64,000 bases of DNA from Calliopum simillimum (lineage: Eukaryota; Arthropoda; Insecta; Diptera; Lauxaniidae): positions 122,526,897-122,590,896 of the forward strand of contig OX638370.1 of NCBI GenBank assembly GCA_951812925.1. The letters are read 5' to 3'. Made by a program: the position numbers and the translations under genes. The notes beneath the pieces were generated by a model that was given only the letters and a program-made list of their open reading frames with translations, was not told the origin of the DNA and ran no database searches. Of this stretch, positions 22,422 through 33,978 are shown one piece after another. Positions within the stretch are counted from its first letter, which is position 1. Every line of letters begins with the position of its first letter.

Positions 22422-22885
22422 ATGAAATTCTTTGTAAGTTCAAGGATGTGTTGTCTTTTTATTAAAAATATTCCTCATAAAATGTTGAAAATTTTATAAT
22501 AAAATAATTTTCTTTCTCCACAACTTTCTCATAGATTGCCTTCGCCTGCCTTTTGGCCATCGCTTATGCCAACGAAAATGCCGCAGTTATTCGTAATGAT
22601 GCGGAAGTTAATGTTGACAGCTTCAAATATGGTTATGAATTAGATAACACCGTCAAGGCAAATCAGGAAGGACACCTACAGGATAAGGATAACTGGGTAG
22701 TTGCAGGCAATTTCGAATATGTTTCACCCGAAGGTGAAAAAATCAGCTTGACTTATACTGCTGATGAAACCGGTTATCATCCAGATCCAAACAGCCCATT
22801 GTTGCCAACTCCACCACCAATTCCAGAATATATCCTCAGAGCCATCGCTTATATTGAAGCTCATCCAGACAAGAGTATTAAATGA
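22422..22885 (+). CDS. RR-1 cuticle protein (paralogue 2)
   Basis: Exon 1 is 22422-22433 (MKFF, then GTAAGT); exon 2 is 22535-22885 (after TCATAG). The product is 120 residues. Residues 1-16 are the signal peptide. The lead-in [11 protein letters not shown] is at 32-42. The consensus is complete: G62, G71, Y78, A80, E82, G84 and Y85, then [19 protein letters not shown] (94-112). It is a secreted chitin-binding cuticle protein. The C-terminal [13 protein letters not shown] block is almost identical to that of the 17704-18124 gene, and the two genes are divergently transcribed. Confidence 0.96.
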
Positions 22886-22940
22886 GTCAATATAGTATAG
22901 AGTAGTAAATAAGTTGTTGAGTTTTTATACAAAACATGCT

Positions 22941-22946
22941 AATAAA
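22941..22946 (+). other. Polyadenylation signal of the 22422-22885 gene
   Basis: AATAAA 55 bases past the stop codon. Confidence 0.7.
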
Positions 22947-23269
22947 TGGTTTATTAAAAAAAAAAATTTATAAAATTATTCTTTAACTTTGAAAATATTT
23001 TTCATAAAACTTTTGATATAATTTATGAAACCTGTGACCTGTGACCTTGTAGTAGGCTTCTCAAATCTTTCAGATCGTATGGGACCGAAATAGCCGAATT
23101 GTATACATGAAGCATAAAAAGTATTAAATTTCGAAAAATTAGGTGATTTCAAAAATTCTAAAAAATATTTATAAAAGTCCAAAGACATAGAAAAAGTTGA
23201 CAGATGTCCAGAGCTATTGAAAAGTCGATAAAATATGATAGCCAACGAGGAACACCTGCAAGTGGAGAT

Positions 23270-24215
23270 AATCAAAATGCAATAGAAGAGTAGATGATTT
23301 TCGAATATTTCTGAAAGTCATTGAAACAGAATAGTTCCGAGAATGTTCTGCAAAAAAATCGAAAAATGCAGTTATGTATCTCGATAAATATTAAAAAAGT
23401 GTATAAAAAAGACATGGCAGCACTTTGAGCTATTGCTAAAAAAAAACTGCAATTCTATGCTACTTTGTTTTCAGTCCTATACATTTCCTTAAAATCTAAG
23501 GAGAAAATTGTTGAAATATGTGAAAATTTTATGAAAGTTGGATAAGACCAATAATATTGAAATGTTTGTTAAAAATATTGAAAAGTTTGAGGAATATTCA
23601 GGCAGTTAGAAACGCTCGCAAAATATAACAAAAAAGTGAAAACAGAAAATATATAAAAAAACCGGTAATAATATGCAAATTCAAAAGAAAGTGACCGTTA
23701 AAAAAGCTAATAATGTGTGACAGTTGGAATTTTCTGAAAAGTTCCAAAAATGTTATTGTATAACAATCGAAAAATTATATGTTCAAAAAAGTTTAAAGTG
23801 GTATCATAAAGAGAAGATCTAAAAAATGCTTTGTACTCTAAAAATATTAGAAAAGCTGGATAGTATGTATTACAAAAATCAAAAATGTCGAAAACATTGA
23901 AACATTCGGAAAATTTAGCTATTTTCGATTATGTGAAGACATCGAGTAATGTTTAATGAGTCAAATTATGATGAAGCAGTCAAAAAAAATTTAGCAAAAG
24001 TCAAAATATACAGAACAAGATCTTAAAAGGATAAGAAAAATTCGATAACCGAAAAATAATGAAAAATGTCAATAGAATAGTTTTGAAAAATGTTGGATAG
24101 TTAAAAATATTGATAAAACCGACAAATATAATGATCGCAAAAATATTAAAGTTGTCAAATAAATTGTTAAAAAGTTGGAAAGATATCGAAGAACTCACAA
24201 ACTGTTAAGAAATGG
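23270..24215. repeat. Degenerate A-rich repetitive tract
   Basis: About 1 kb in which short phrases such as GAAAAATGTTG, AAAAGTTGGA and TTGAAAA recur irregularly, as if from an old decayed tandem array. 50100-50300 shows a T-rich version on the other strand. No coding potential. 24216-25107 is unremarkable. Confidence 0.4.
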
Positions 24216-25107
24216 GAATCTACATGGTTTTTACCACACACACACTACTACAAAACTCCGCAACATGTCGATACAGTTAAGTACTCAAATAGCCTATAGT
24301 GCGTTCTTTCATACAAAGAAAAATTTAGACATCTAACTCAAGAAGTCAATAAGACTGACGTCAAACGTATGAGTGTATTTATATATACTCGTACCATATC
24401 CCATAGCGTGCATGTTATAAATATCCATCGAAAATCATCTTCAGCGAATGAAACCCTGAATCGAAACTAACGATATTGCAAATAAATCGAAAAAAATTAA
24501 AGGCGTTAGCTAGAAATCTTAATGAAAACCTAATGTTGTCAAAATATTTTCAAATGAATATAAAGTTTACGAGTTGTTGTCTCTTTCGTATCTGTGTAAC
24601 TGAAATACACAAAACGTATGCAACCAGTTGTTGACTCTAAAGTGGCTCAAATCAAGGTGTCAAGGTTTAAATTGCGTGTAAACCACCGTTTAACCTTCAC
24701 GAAAGATAAAAAAAAGAAAAAAAAATTAATTTGAATTATCACTTAAAGGAAGATGTTATAGTCGCCAGATAAATAAATAATCAAATATTAACATATAGCA
24801 AAGACAAAAGCCGAAATATTTTCAAATCTGGTTTTAATTAGATGCCAATTAATGCGGAATTTTAAAACAAATCACTTTAAGTTTGGTGATTGATTTGATG
24901 CAAATCATATGCGCACATTGAAAGTTGACATGACTGGTGTGTGGGCGTTGATTTATATTTGGATTCAAGTAGTGCGATGACAATAATTAACAGCAGTGAA
25001 TTTAAACTCATATCTTTTTAAAGGAAAGTTAGAAAAAAAAACACTCAATATCTTTGACAATATCTTGGGCAGAGCACTGAAAGCAACTCTGTGCAAGTGA
25101 TATTTAG

Positions 25108-26712
25108 ATCTAATAGTACCTGGAAACCGATCCCTGCTCGGTCGACAATCTAATCTTATCATTTTAGTCGATGTTTTTATTCATAGCTATTTTTTGTTAT
25201 GAAACTTGTATCTTTTCACTTCTAACGGTCATGCTTTCAAAATGATAAATAAACCGATGAGAATAATAATAAGAAAAACTCGGAAAGTATCGAATGGTAT
25301 AGAAAAATATCAAAAACTAAAACTTTTTTTTGGTGAAATAGAATGCCCTAAAATAAATAAATGGGATATGCCACGCACCCAAAATATTTCGTCTTTTGTA
25401 TGGCGGCTGAAATATCTTATCTTCAAAGGATCATAACTCGGAAAATAAGAATCCCATTGGAAAAATCCGAAAAGATATTTGGACAAGAAAGAGTGTAACT
25501 ATTCGATGCTATTAATAAAAAAGAATTTTACCTTTTCTTGTAGCTACGCTGTAAGACTGAACACAGCGTTTTCTTCAACTTCAAGCAAGGATATTTCAAA
25601 ATCTTGCAGGTATAATGACAGTTCTGCTGATGAAGACGGACTTAGCGTCAAAAAGTTCATTCCATTTTTTTTTGTGCCTGAGTTATTAACCAAAATTTTT
25701 ATTTTGATAAAAAAAATGGGCGTGATCCAGATCCGCATACCAAATTTCATCAAAATATGTTGTATCATTTGCGAGAAATAGCATTTAATGTGTTTTTCTT
25801 GTATGGGAGGTTCCACGCACACTTTCAATATTTTGCCTACTTTCAGGTCGTAGATGTCTAAAAGCAAGTAGACTCACATATTAATAGTTGTTTGCAGACG
25901 ATACAGCTCCTAAATTTTCATCAAAATTGTCGGAGTCGTTTTCGAGTAATAATGAATCAAAATTTTCAAGGGTTAAAAAGTGGGCGTGGTACTTATTCGA
26001 TCCCGCCCACTTTTCGTTTGTTACAAGGTATTATTAAGCAGTACCTACATACCAAATTTCATTGAAATACCTTGTAAAATTTGCGAGAAATAGCATTTAA
26101 CGTATTTTGTTTGTATGGGAGGTTCCACGCGCAACAGCGATATTTTGCCTACTTTCAGGTCGTAGGTTTCTAATAGCAAGTAGACTCCCTATAGTTAAAT
26201 TCAGAAAGATTGCTTTAGTAGTTTTCTTTTTATAGCGCACTATATTTTTGTGGGCGGTGCCACGCCCATCACCGAGTTTTCCCAATATAACGGCATATTA
26301 CATATTAATACTTGTTTGCAGAAGTAACTTCTCCTAAATTTTCATTAAAATTGTTGGAGTCGTTTTCGAGTAATATCGAATCAAAATTTTCAAAAGATAA
26401 AAAGTGGGCGTGGCACTTCTTCGATCCCGTCCACTTTTTGTCTGTTTTAAGGCATTAGTAAACCGTACCTTCTCACCAAATTTTATTCAAATACCCTGTA
26501 TGGTTTGCGAGTTATGATCATATCAAATTTAAAATTTAGTGCGATGCCACGCCCTCTGGTGAGCATTTACAAAGTTCAAACCTAGCTCATTATTCATTGT
26601 TTGCTAATATCTAACACTATACCAAGTTTCATTGAAATCGAGAAAAAAATTTTGAGTACAAAAAAACAAACAAACAAACAAACATACAATTTTATCTCGT
26701 ATAAGAAGAAGG
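25108..26712 (-). repeat. Long interspersed repeat, copy B (inverted)
   Basis: Reverse-complement counterpart of 1825-3632, including the GGGATCGGT-type end near 25130 and a microsatellite end near 26660-26690, here (CAAA)n. Together the two copies bracket 22 kb that holds four of the seven cuticle genes. No coding function recognised. 26713-28253 has small related fragments and no gene I can support. Confidence 0.75.
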
Positions 26713-28253
26713 GATTTTAAGAGCAGTAAAGATTTTAGATTTTTGTTTTGTAGTTTAAGCATCTGGGAAGATATTTATATATCCAGTAACGCAACTACAC
26801 CACTCGAAGGCCATGCCAAAGGATGGGGCTCTGTATCAATGTAACGAAACTCAACTTATTTTAATTTATACTTTGATATAATTTTTAGAGCGATTGGAAT
26901 AAAATAAAAATGTTATTTCTGGTCAAAATTTCAATTAGGTACACAGTGCAACAAAATAAAAAAAAAATTTAAATCGCATACAGTTTTTCCGATAGGTTAT
27001 GAAAAATTCCCGATATGAGTGTCAGAAATTTTTTTCATTTTATGCCACCCCAAAGTTTAGAGTTCTCATGAAATTCTAAGATAATATGAAAAATATCATC
27101 CAAAACTATTTTAAATATTCATAAATTTTATTTTAAAAATGCTCATGTCTTTGCCTTTAATTTGAGCTATAGAACCCGGAAAACCGCTTAATAGACCACT
27201 CGAATTAGATGTGATGCTTGCACTAATTTCAAGGTTCGTATGACCTATACCAATCGATAGAGAATTTTTCTCTGAACAACATATCGAAATATCTAAATTG
27301 GGGAAGCGCATACCTGCCAACTAGTCATAGGTATAAAATAATCAAATATTACTAAAATCGGAAACATCAAAACATGTAACATGTGCTTCACATTACTTTC
27401 CAGAAAAACTGCGAGACACATTTTTATATGTTGTTCAAGGGAAAACTTGCCATCAATTGGTTTAGGTTTAATGAACCTTAACTAGTCTTGAAAAGTTTTC
27501 GTTTTATGAGCAAAACTGTAAGCTATATGGAACACCGAAAGCTACGCCGATGGACAAAACATATCTTCCATAGCTGACAGTATTGTTACAGCACTGCGTT
27601 TACCTCATTCAAATGGGACCAAAGGCCCAACCGGCTGGGGCCCGAGGCATTTTGCTTGTAATGCCACCATATGGTTACGCCATTGAATATATCTTGTGTG
27701 TGAAGACCAAAATATAAAAAAAACACAAGTTAGCAGATACATTTAATTTTTCTATATCAAAATTTTTATTTTATTCTTAACTATCACTATATTTGCTTAA
27801 AGTAAACAAAATAAAAAAAAAATTCATCGTGACCTACGCAACGGTAATCTCAGATTTTGTGCAATTATTTTATAAGGTTTATTTTCATTTAAATTTTTTT
27901 TTTCTCTTGAGGTCATATTCTCTTGTAAAAATATTTTATAAATTATTTTAATATGTAATTTAAATAAATTGTCAAAAAATAAATAAAACTCGTTCACGTA
28001 TAAAATCTTGAATGAAGCCAATCTTTAATGGCATGCTGTCTTACTGCACACCATGTAACATACGACCAGGGCTCCCTTAACACGTTGTAGGCCTAAATTT
28101 ATGTTTATGCAAATTGGTTTTTAATTTTACTTATAAACTGAACATTTATATTAATTAGTTAGTTACGATTTGAGTGCAACTGGTTTCTGCACATATTTTA
28201 TCAAACCCATAGGCCAATTAGCATACACTGGGCCCTCTTCAATGTAGTGCTCT

Positions 28254-28287
28254 TATATAAGCGCGCCAAACCCATTTGTGGTTCATT
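28254..28287 (+). promoter_or_regulatory. TATA box and initiator of the 28337-28758 gene
   Basis: TATATAAG at 28254-28261 and TTCATT with its A at 28285, a spacing of 31 bases. Confidence 0.65.
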
Positions 28288-28336
28288 AGTTTAACTATCT
28301 AGTTACTCGTGCAAGTTTAATACTATCAAATACGAC

Positions 28337-28758
28337 ATGAAGTGCATTGTGAGTTTATATAAAAATTTGTATCTTTTAATGTCCTTATGAAAACTACAAC
28401 GAACTTTCATTCATAGATTGTCTTTGCCTGCTTGTTGGCTTTCGCCTTTGGCAACGAAGATGCGCAAGTGCTGCGTAGTGAGGCCCAGGTCGATATCAAC
28501 AGTTTCCAATATGCGTACGAACTTGACAATACTGTTAAGGCCGAACAACAGGGAAGCCTAAAAGGCGAAGACACATGGGTAGTAAATGGTCAATATTCGT
28601 ACATCTCACCAGAAGGTGAAGCTGTCTCACTGCAATATACAGCCGACGAGAATGGATTTCATGTAGATTCTGCAAGTCCTTTGTTGCCAACGCCACCACC
28701 AATTCCAGAATATATTCTGAGAAGTTTAGATTACATAGCAGCTCATCCACCACAATAA
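28337..28758 (+). CDS. RR-1 cuticle protein (paralogue 3)
   Basis: Exon 1 is 28337-28348 (MKCI, then GTGAGT); exon 2 is 28417-28758 (after TCATAG); the product is 117 residues. The signal peptide covers residues 1-16 (ending AFAFG). It continues with NSFQYAYELDN, the chitin-binding stretch GQYSYISPEG, QYTADENGFHV and [12 protein letters not shown], and ends AAHPPQ. It is a secreted RR-1 cuticle protein, most like the 39007-39502 gene in its EQQG and HVD segments. The only close AATAAA (28754-28759) overlaps the stop codon, so the true 3' end is uncertain. It is convergent with the truncated 31514-31860 gene. Confidence 0.95.
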
Positions 28759-28759
28759 A

Positions 28760-29196
28760 GAAATTGAACTACAGTCATATTCTGCCATCGCATTCATATG
28801 TTAGCTATCTACTTATATATTATATGTAGATAAGACTTTTTAAGTGTGATGGCAATATGGTCACATGTACTTATGTATATCGTTCACGTTAGATAATTGT
28901 TGATATTGTGAAATTAAGTGATTTAAAGTTTTCTGTCTAAGCAATTTATTTTTATTTGAAGTACATTTACACACACAATGGAAAAATTATATGTACATCT
29001 GTATTGTTAACATTTAACTATAATTACATACATAATAGAGAACATTTTTTGCTACCGAAAGTGCCATTTCTTTTACTGATCTTCACAATTGCATACAACT
29101 GCGAGTGATTTGCTTGGGGATATTGTTTTTGATCTCTTAAAATTTTCCATTTTTAAAAAACTTTGCTTCGATTTTTTTACTTCAGCCAATATATGT
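28760..29196. other. 3' flank, nothing identified
   Basis: AT-rich sequence downstream of the cuticle gene; no distinct polyadenylation signal or other feature. Confidence 0.5.
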
Positions 29197-30075
29197 AGAG
29201 TAATTTAGGGTAATGTGGTTACCTTTTTCTTTTTTACCAATTTCTACCAAAGTAATGGTAGTAGGTAAGCTTGGTCAATTTATTTGTATTAGTTATTCTA
29301 TTGTTTTTACTATTTGATAATTTGTATACTAAAATATTAACATTTTCAAGCCTGAGGCCAGTTAAATTAAAAGTACCTAAAAATAGCTGAAAAAGAAAAG
29401 TGTCGGGTAATGTGGCTCACCCTGCCCATTTCCTAAAGAAGTACCGTTATTCGCAAATTTTGTTGACTAAAAGTCGAGTAGTAATTTTTAAGATTACATT
29501 TGCTATGAAATAGCTTTATATTCTTATTAAATAATATTTTCTGGTAAGATAAACCAAATTCATACTAACATGTGAATAAGTAAGAAGGGTTATCGAATCA
29601 TACGCAAAATAGTACTCCACATTACTCAAACTCGGGTATCCTACACATGCAATTAGCTTTTTAAGGTGTAATAGTAGTCAAAGTTGATATACGGTATATA
29701 ATATGGGGTAGTCCACATTACCCAAATACATCACGTTTTTGAAATAATCATTGATTATATAAAAGAAATGTAAAATCAGACTTGCTAATGCATTTTTTCG
29801 TTGAAAAATAGATCCACAATTGCATTAGAGTTATTTGAATTTTAGAAAACTGAGTTCTGAGGAAGTAACTTAGTTATTCACCAAGTACTACAAATAAGTC
29901 AACTTGACCTCGCAGCATATGCTAAGAATTTCACACGTATAATTAGTATTATAGAAAAGCCAAAGAGCGTAAAGAATATGCTTTTCGCTTTTTATTGTGC
30001 ACAAATAACCAGAATTGTTGTGCAGTCTTTAATATGAGTAATAAAAGGGTGCACCACATTACCCTAAATTACTCT
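29197..30075. mobile_element. TIR element, GAGTAATTTAGGGTAATGTGG ends
   Basis: Terminal inverted repeats of about 22 bases are exact at both ends, with TA outside each end (GAGTAATTTAGGGTAATGTG at the left, its reverse complement at the right). About 880 bases, no transposase. Its ends resemble those at 57235-57692, which also begin GAGTA and contain GGGTAATGT. Confidence 0.85.
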
Positions 30076-30177
30076 ATTCGGTGGCATTTGAAATAAAGCA
30101 ATCGTTTTCGAATAACAATGAAAAATTATATTAAGGTAGAAATGGAGCAAAACAGGAAAAGTCATTTATGATCCAGA

Positions 30178-30372
30178 CCTGAGCTTCTTCCTTAAACCAT
30201 ATCTTCAACTTTTCCAATTGGATTATTACTTTCCGAGAAATCAAATTTAGTATAGTTCTTTACAGGGATTTACGACACCTTTACTTCAATGGATGAAATC
30301 TCGGAAAATGATAATCCAATTGGAAAAATTGAAATTATAATTTAAAGAAGAAGCTTAGTGCTATTCAATGCC
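30178..30372. repeat. Inverted repeat, about 195 bp
   Basis: The arms around 30178-30240 and 30295-30372 share TTTTTCCAATTGGATTAT and AGCTTCTTC in inverted orientation. Probably a remnant of a palindromic element. Confidence 0.6.
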
Positions 30373-30504
30373 TCTAACAATAAAGAAATACACTTTATCT
30401 CGGATGTGCGCCATTTGTCTGAAAATAGCGTTTTCTTCAGTTTAAATTAAGAATAACTCGGGGCTCAGACGCAATAGAAAAAAATAGTTGCCGGATTCCA
30501 AATC

Positions 30505-31150
30505 AGCGACCTTGAACTAGTTAAAACTCGAACCCGCATCGGTTCTTGGAATGTCCGCACTTTTAAAGATCCAGGCAAAATACATCAAGTCATAAAATAT
30601 AAATGACCTTGAAATATTGGAATTAAGTGTAGATGGAATGCCGCCGGCGGAAACGAGAACGTACTTCTTGACGGCGAATATTTCTATACTCTGGTAGAGC
30701 AAAAAATGGTATCCACTTAAAACTTAAAATTTATCGTGATCGGAGCATTCTAGAATATCAAAAGCAAAAGGTCATCTTCCGTTTTTTTCACCAATGTGAA
30801 ACTGGTTTGAGTGCGAAACTTGGCTTGTTGCCGAACAACTTAACTGTAAGTACTCGTCAATAAGTGCTTTAGGCGCATACTAAAGGCTCAGTGGCCTCGC
30901 ACTATCTCAAATGCCGAAATACACCCAAAATGCATCCAGATGCCCAAAACAAATGAGATCAGGCTACGCAAGTAAGGACGGATAAGGCATACTCTTGGGA
31001 AACCACACAGCGTTCGTTGGAAAAGAAATCCAAGAATAGGGAAAGTCGAGGAAAGAGATAAAGGTCATCGCAAAGGATTGTGACAAATCGAGACGTTTCA
31101 GTTTGGTCCTATGCTCCTTCTGGGATATACAGGAGAGAACATACACACAT
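30505..31150 (+). mobile_element. RTE-type LINE relic, endonuclease start fused to ORF end
   Basis: Near 30532 the frame reads RTRIGSWNVRTFKDPGK, the opening of an RTE-class APE endonuclease. From about 30850 it reads VNKCFRRILKARWPRTISNA and then the C-terminal end, matching the last part of the reverse-transcriptase ORF of the copy at 33979-36180. The central endonuclease and all of the RT core are missing, and stops interrupt the rest. It is a dead, internally deleted copy in the opposite orientation to the other one. Confidence 0.8.
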
Positions 31151-31467
31151 ATAAGTTAAATTTCAAATTTCATAAATCCTGTACCAGTCGGTAGAGAATT
31201 TTGCCTTGAACAACATATCAAAATAGGTCCACCCAAGTATTCCCGTGAAGTATCAGGTAAAAAATTTTGGCTATATATCCTCGATCCAGATACAAAATAT
31301 GTTTACAGTATAAAGTCGGGCTTATGAGCTAGAGGGCTTTAAAAATTTGACTAAATGACAGGTATGTGATATTTCAAAACCATTTACCCAGTTTTAAAAA
31401 GTTCAATAATTCCAAGGCACAGATAACCTATACCAGTCGATAGAGAAAAAATTTACTTGTTTTTAAT

Positions 31468-31473
31468 TTTATT
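31468..31473 (-). other. Candidate polyadenylation signal of the 31514-31860 gene
   Basis: AATAAA on the minus strand about 40 bases past the stop. Confidence 0.5.
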
Positions 31474-31513
31474 AATGTCTTAAATCGGCTGTCACATGAA
31501 AATATTTTTTTTT

Positions 31514-31860
31514 CTATTGGTGGATTATTTTTGGATGGTAGCCAGTTTCGTCAGCAGTGTAGGTAACCTTGACATGTTCGCCATTGGGTGCGACGTATTC
31601 CCATTCACCGGTGACTACCCAAGTATCCTTATCCTTGAGAATACCCTCTTGTATGGCCTTAACAGTGTTGTCTAATTCGTAGGCGTACTTGAAGTTGTCA
31701 ACATTTACTTCAGCTTCATTTTTAAGAACTTTGGCATCTTCGTTGGCGTATACGAAGGCCAAAAGGCAGGCGAGCACAATCTTAAATTAAATTAAAATTT
31801 AACATTATTTTTTCAAATTAAAAAGGATATATTTTTTGTCATCCTTACAATGAATTTCAT
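31514..31860 (-). CDS. RR-1 cuticle protein lacking the C-terminal block (paralogue 4)
   Basis: Exon 1 is 31849-31860 (MKFI, then GTAAGG); exon 2 is 31514-31780. The product is 92 residues: signal peptide 1-16, lead-in DNFKYAYELDN, then GEWEYVAPNG and [11 protein letters not shown], all well kept. After GYHP the frame reads only KIIHQ and stops; the paralogues continue for 33 residues through [14 protein letters not shown]. The codons CCACCAAT just before the stop could be a remnant of the lost PPPIP block, suggesting a deletion. The intron acceptor is TTTAATTTAAG, weaker than the CAG or TAG of the others. It may be a working short protein or an early pseudogene; the TATA box and a downstream AATAAA remain. 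Confidence 0.85.
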
Positions 31861-31916
31861 TTTAAGTTGCTGTGTTTAATTAGAGACTTATGCGTTTGAT
31901 AAGAATACGTATTATT

Positions 31917-31950
31917 TGACGATTAAGTTTGCAAACTTTGAGTATTTATA
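31917..31950 (-). promoter_or_regulatory. TATA box of the 31514-31860 gene
   Basis: TATAAATA (minus strand, 31943-31950); the initiator is less clear, TCAAA with its A at 31917, about 33 bases on. Confidence 0.55.
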
Positions 31951-33978
31951 CAAAAATCAGCTACTTTCTTACTCTTAGAAGTTTCTAATTAAATATGCTG
32001 GAATGGAAAAAAAAAAATAAAAAACAATAGTTACTTAAAAATCTCATATCTGCGATTGCATATCTGATTACTGATTGGTGTTTATTTTTGTCAATTTAAT
32101 TTAATCAAGAATTTCAACAAAGCGTAAATATCTAAAATTCTATCTTAATTAAAACAAATTATTAAAGTGACATTTGTATGCGATCATTAAAAGCTTAAAG
32201 TTATTTAAGATTCTCTTAGTTGATTTCGTTCGAGAAATGCAACTGGTAATTTATTTATTGAGATATTTTAAAAATTTTTAGCTAACCAACGGGACACGAT
32301 CTTTGCCTGAATTTAAAAAAAAATCACATTACAGTCATTAGATATGAGCCAGATTTTCAGAGGTATTTGTTGGAAATGTAACAAAAGCCATAGCCTTAAT
32401 ATTAAGCAAAATCAGACTGAACATTATCTTTCTCTCACCAACTCCTTACATTAGAGAATCTTACATAGCTTAGATAAAACCCTTAATATGGCCTAAACAT
32501 GAATCTGGAGGAGCTTGAGGGATTATCGACCCGACCATATTGACTTAACTTGTCAGCTATAGTCCAGTTTACTGTTGCTGCAGTTCGTGCGGATATTGCA
32601 CACCAACCTTTTACAGAATACTTTGCATATCGTAATAAAAATAAATAGTCCGACAAAAAGCCTTAAAGCTTATGAGGTCAAGTCAAATTTCGTTTTAATT
32701 TATTCCACCTTCCAGTCATTTTTTAATTTTTGTGTTTCAGTGTACAAAGTATTTTGCTCTTATGCATGCTATATATTTCAAATACTCTTAGTTAAAGTAA
32801 CGTTTTTCTTGTTTAGGGGCATGGCACCACCCACTTAAAAAAAAGGAAAATTTTAAGCACTGCTCCTCACAATCTTTTCAACAAAAAAATCTATCAAATA
32901 TGTTGAGACGAAGAGATGGAATCAGGGACTGAACCGATTTTGTTTGGCTATTTATGTAATGATATATAATTTTTATAATGCTCAAAACTTACTCATAAAA
33001 CAGATAGATTATGAAATATGAGTACTTAGCAAATGTTTGTTTTATTAATTTCAATTTCAACAATCAGCCTTAGCTCATCGTACGCTTTATGAATAAAAGA
33101 CTGGTTTTACTTCAGTTTCGACTCATGCTACTCTGCTTCTACATCTGCCACCTCTACTTCCGGTTAATGTTCAACGAACTATAGTTGGTACAATATTTAC
33201 GCGTAAACTTTACCTGAGATCAGACTTTGTCTTAAACAAAGCCTGTACTTCCTCTATAAATTTTTTCGAAGAATTTATTATTTCTATCCGGCAAACAGCT
33301 GAACATAAAAAAATTCGCATAAATTTGCGCTTCTCTTGGCCAAAATTGTTAGTTGGCGCAACTCATTGCCGGCGCTAACAAGCCACAAACAACACCTGCC
33401 AAGTTTTTCCAATGGCAAAACACAATTTTACTTGGTAAGTACTGCCGAGTACCTAATTCTTATTTTCTTTATTTGTGCCCACACATTTGTAAGCATTTTG
33501 ATTTGTAATTGAACTCTCTGTCTTGTTTTGCTCACAGATTCTCCATCTAGGACTCTTGGTCATGCCAAACCTGAAGCTCAAAGTCGATGTCATCGCAATT
33601 ACGATGCTGGACTTTGAATGCTTTGGTATACTCGAATACTTGACGGTTATTTGATTATTATGGTTACTTTATGAATAATGTACTGGATAGTTTTAAGTAA
33701 GCGGCAAAATTAGTCGGTGTTTGGGTTTTAACTATAATGATTGTACAATTTGAATATGATTTGATAATAAACTTCATTTGCTTTTATTATTTTTATGTTA
33801 TTTTTGAATAAACTAATCAGTAGTCCCTACTATTCTCATCTCCTGATGAGAAACTATTGACTGTTGACATTAACCCATAGTCAAATGAGTTAAAACTGTT
33901 TTTATATCTACACAAGAAATAAGTAATTTATCCATTTTCATTCATATGTATAAGCGATTTTCATTTTTTTAACGAATG
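31951..33978. other. Intergenic, small repeat scraps only
   Basis: 2 kb without a supportable gene. GGCATGGCACCACCCAC near 32820 is a scrap of the long repeat family of 1825-3632. At about 33541-33645 the minus strand has a 35-codon open stretch (VFEYTKAFKVQHRNCDDIDF) that looks protein-like but has no convincing exon borders. Confidence 0.45.

Noticed and set aside
25479..25867. Frames of about 100 codons on both strands
   Set aside because: Inside the long repeat; the equivalent part of copy A at 1825-3632 has stops in the same frames.
33838..33862. CTGATGAGAAAC phrase as another hammerhead
   Set aside because: There is no stem II between CTGATGA and GAAA and no matching stem I, so only the core words coincide.
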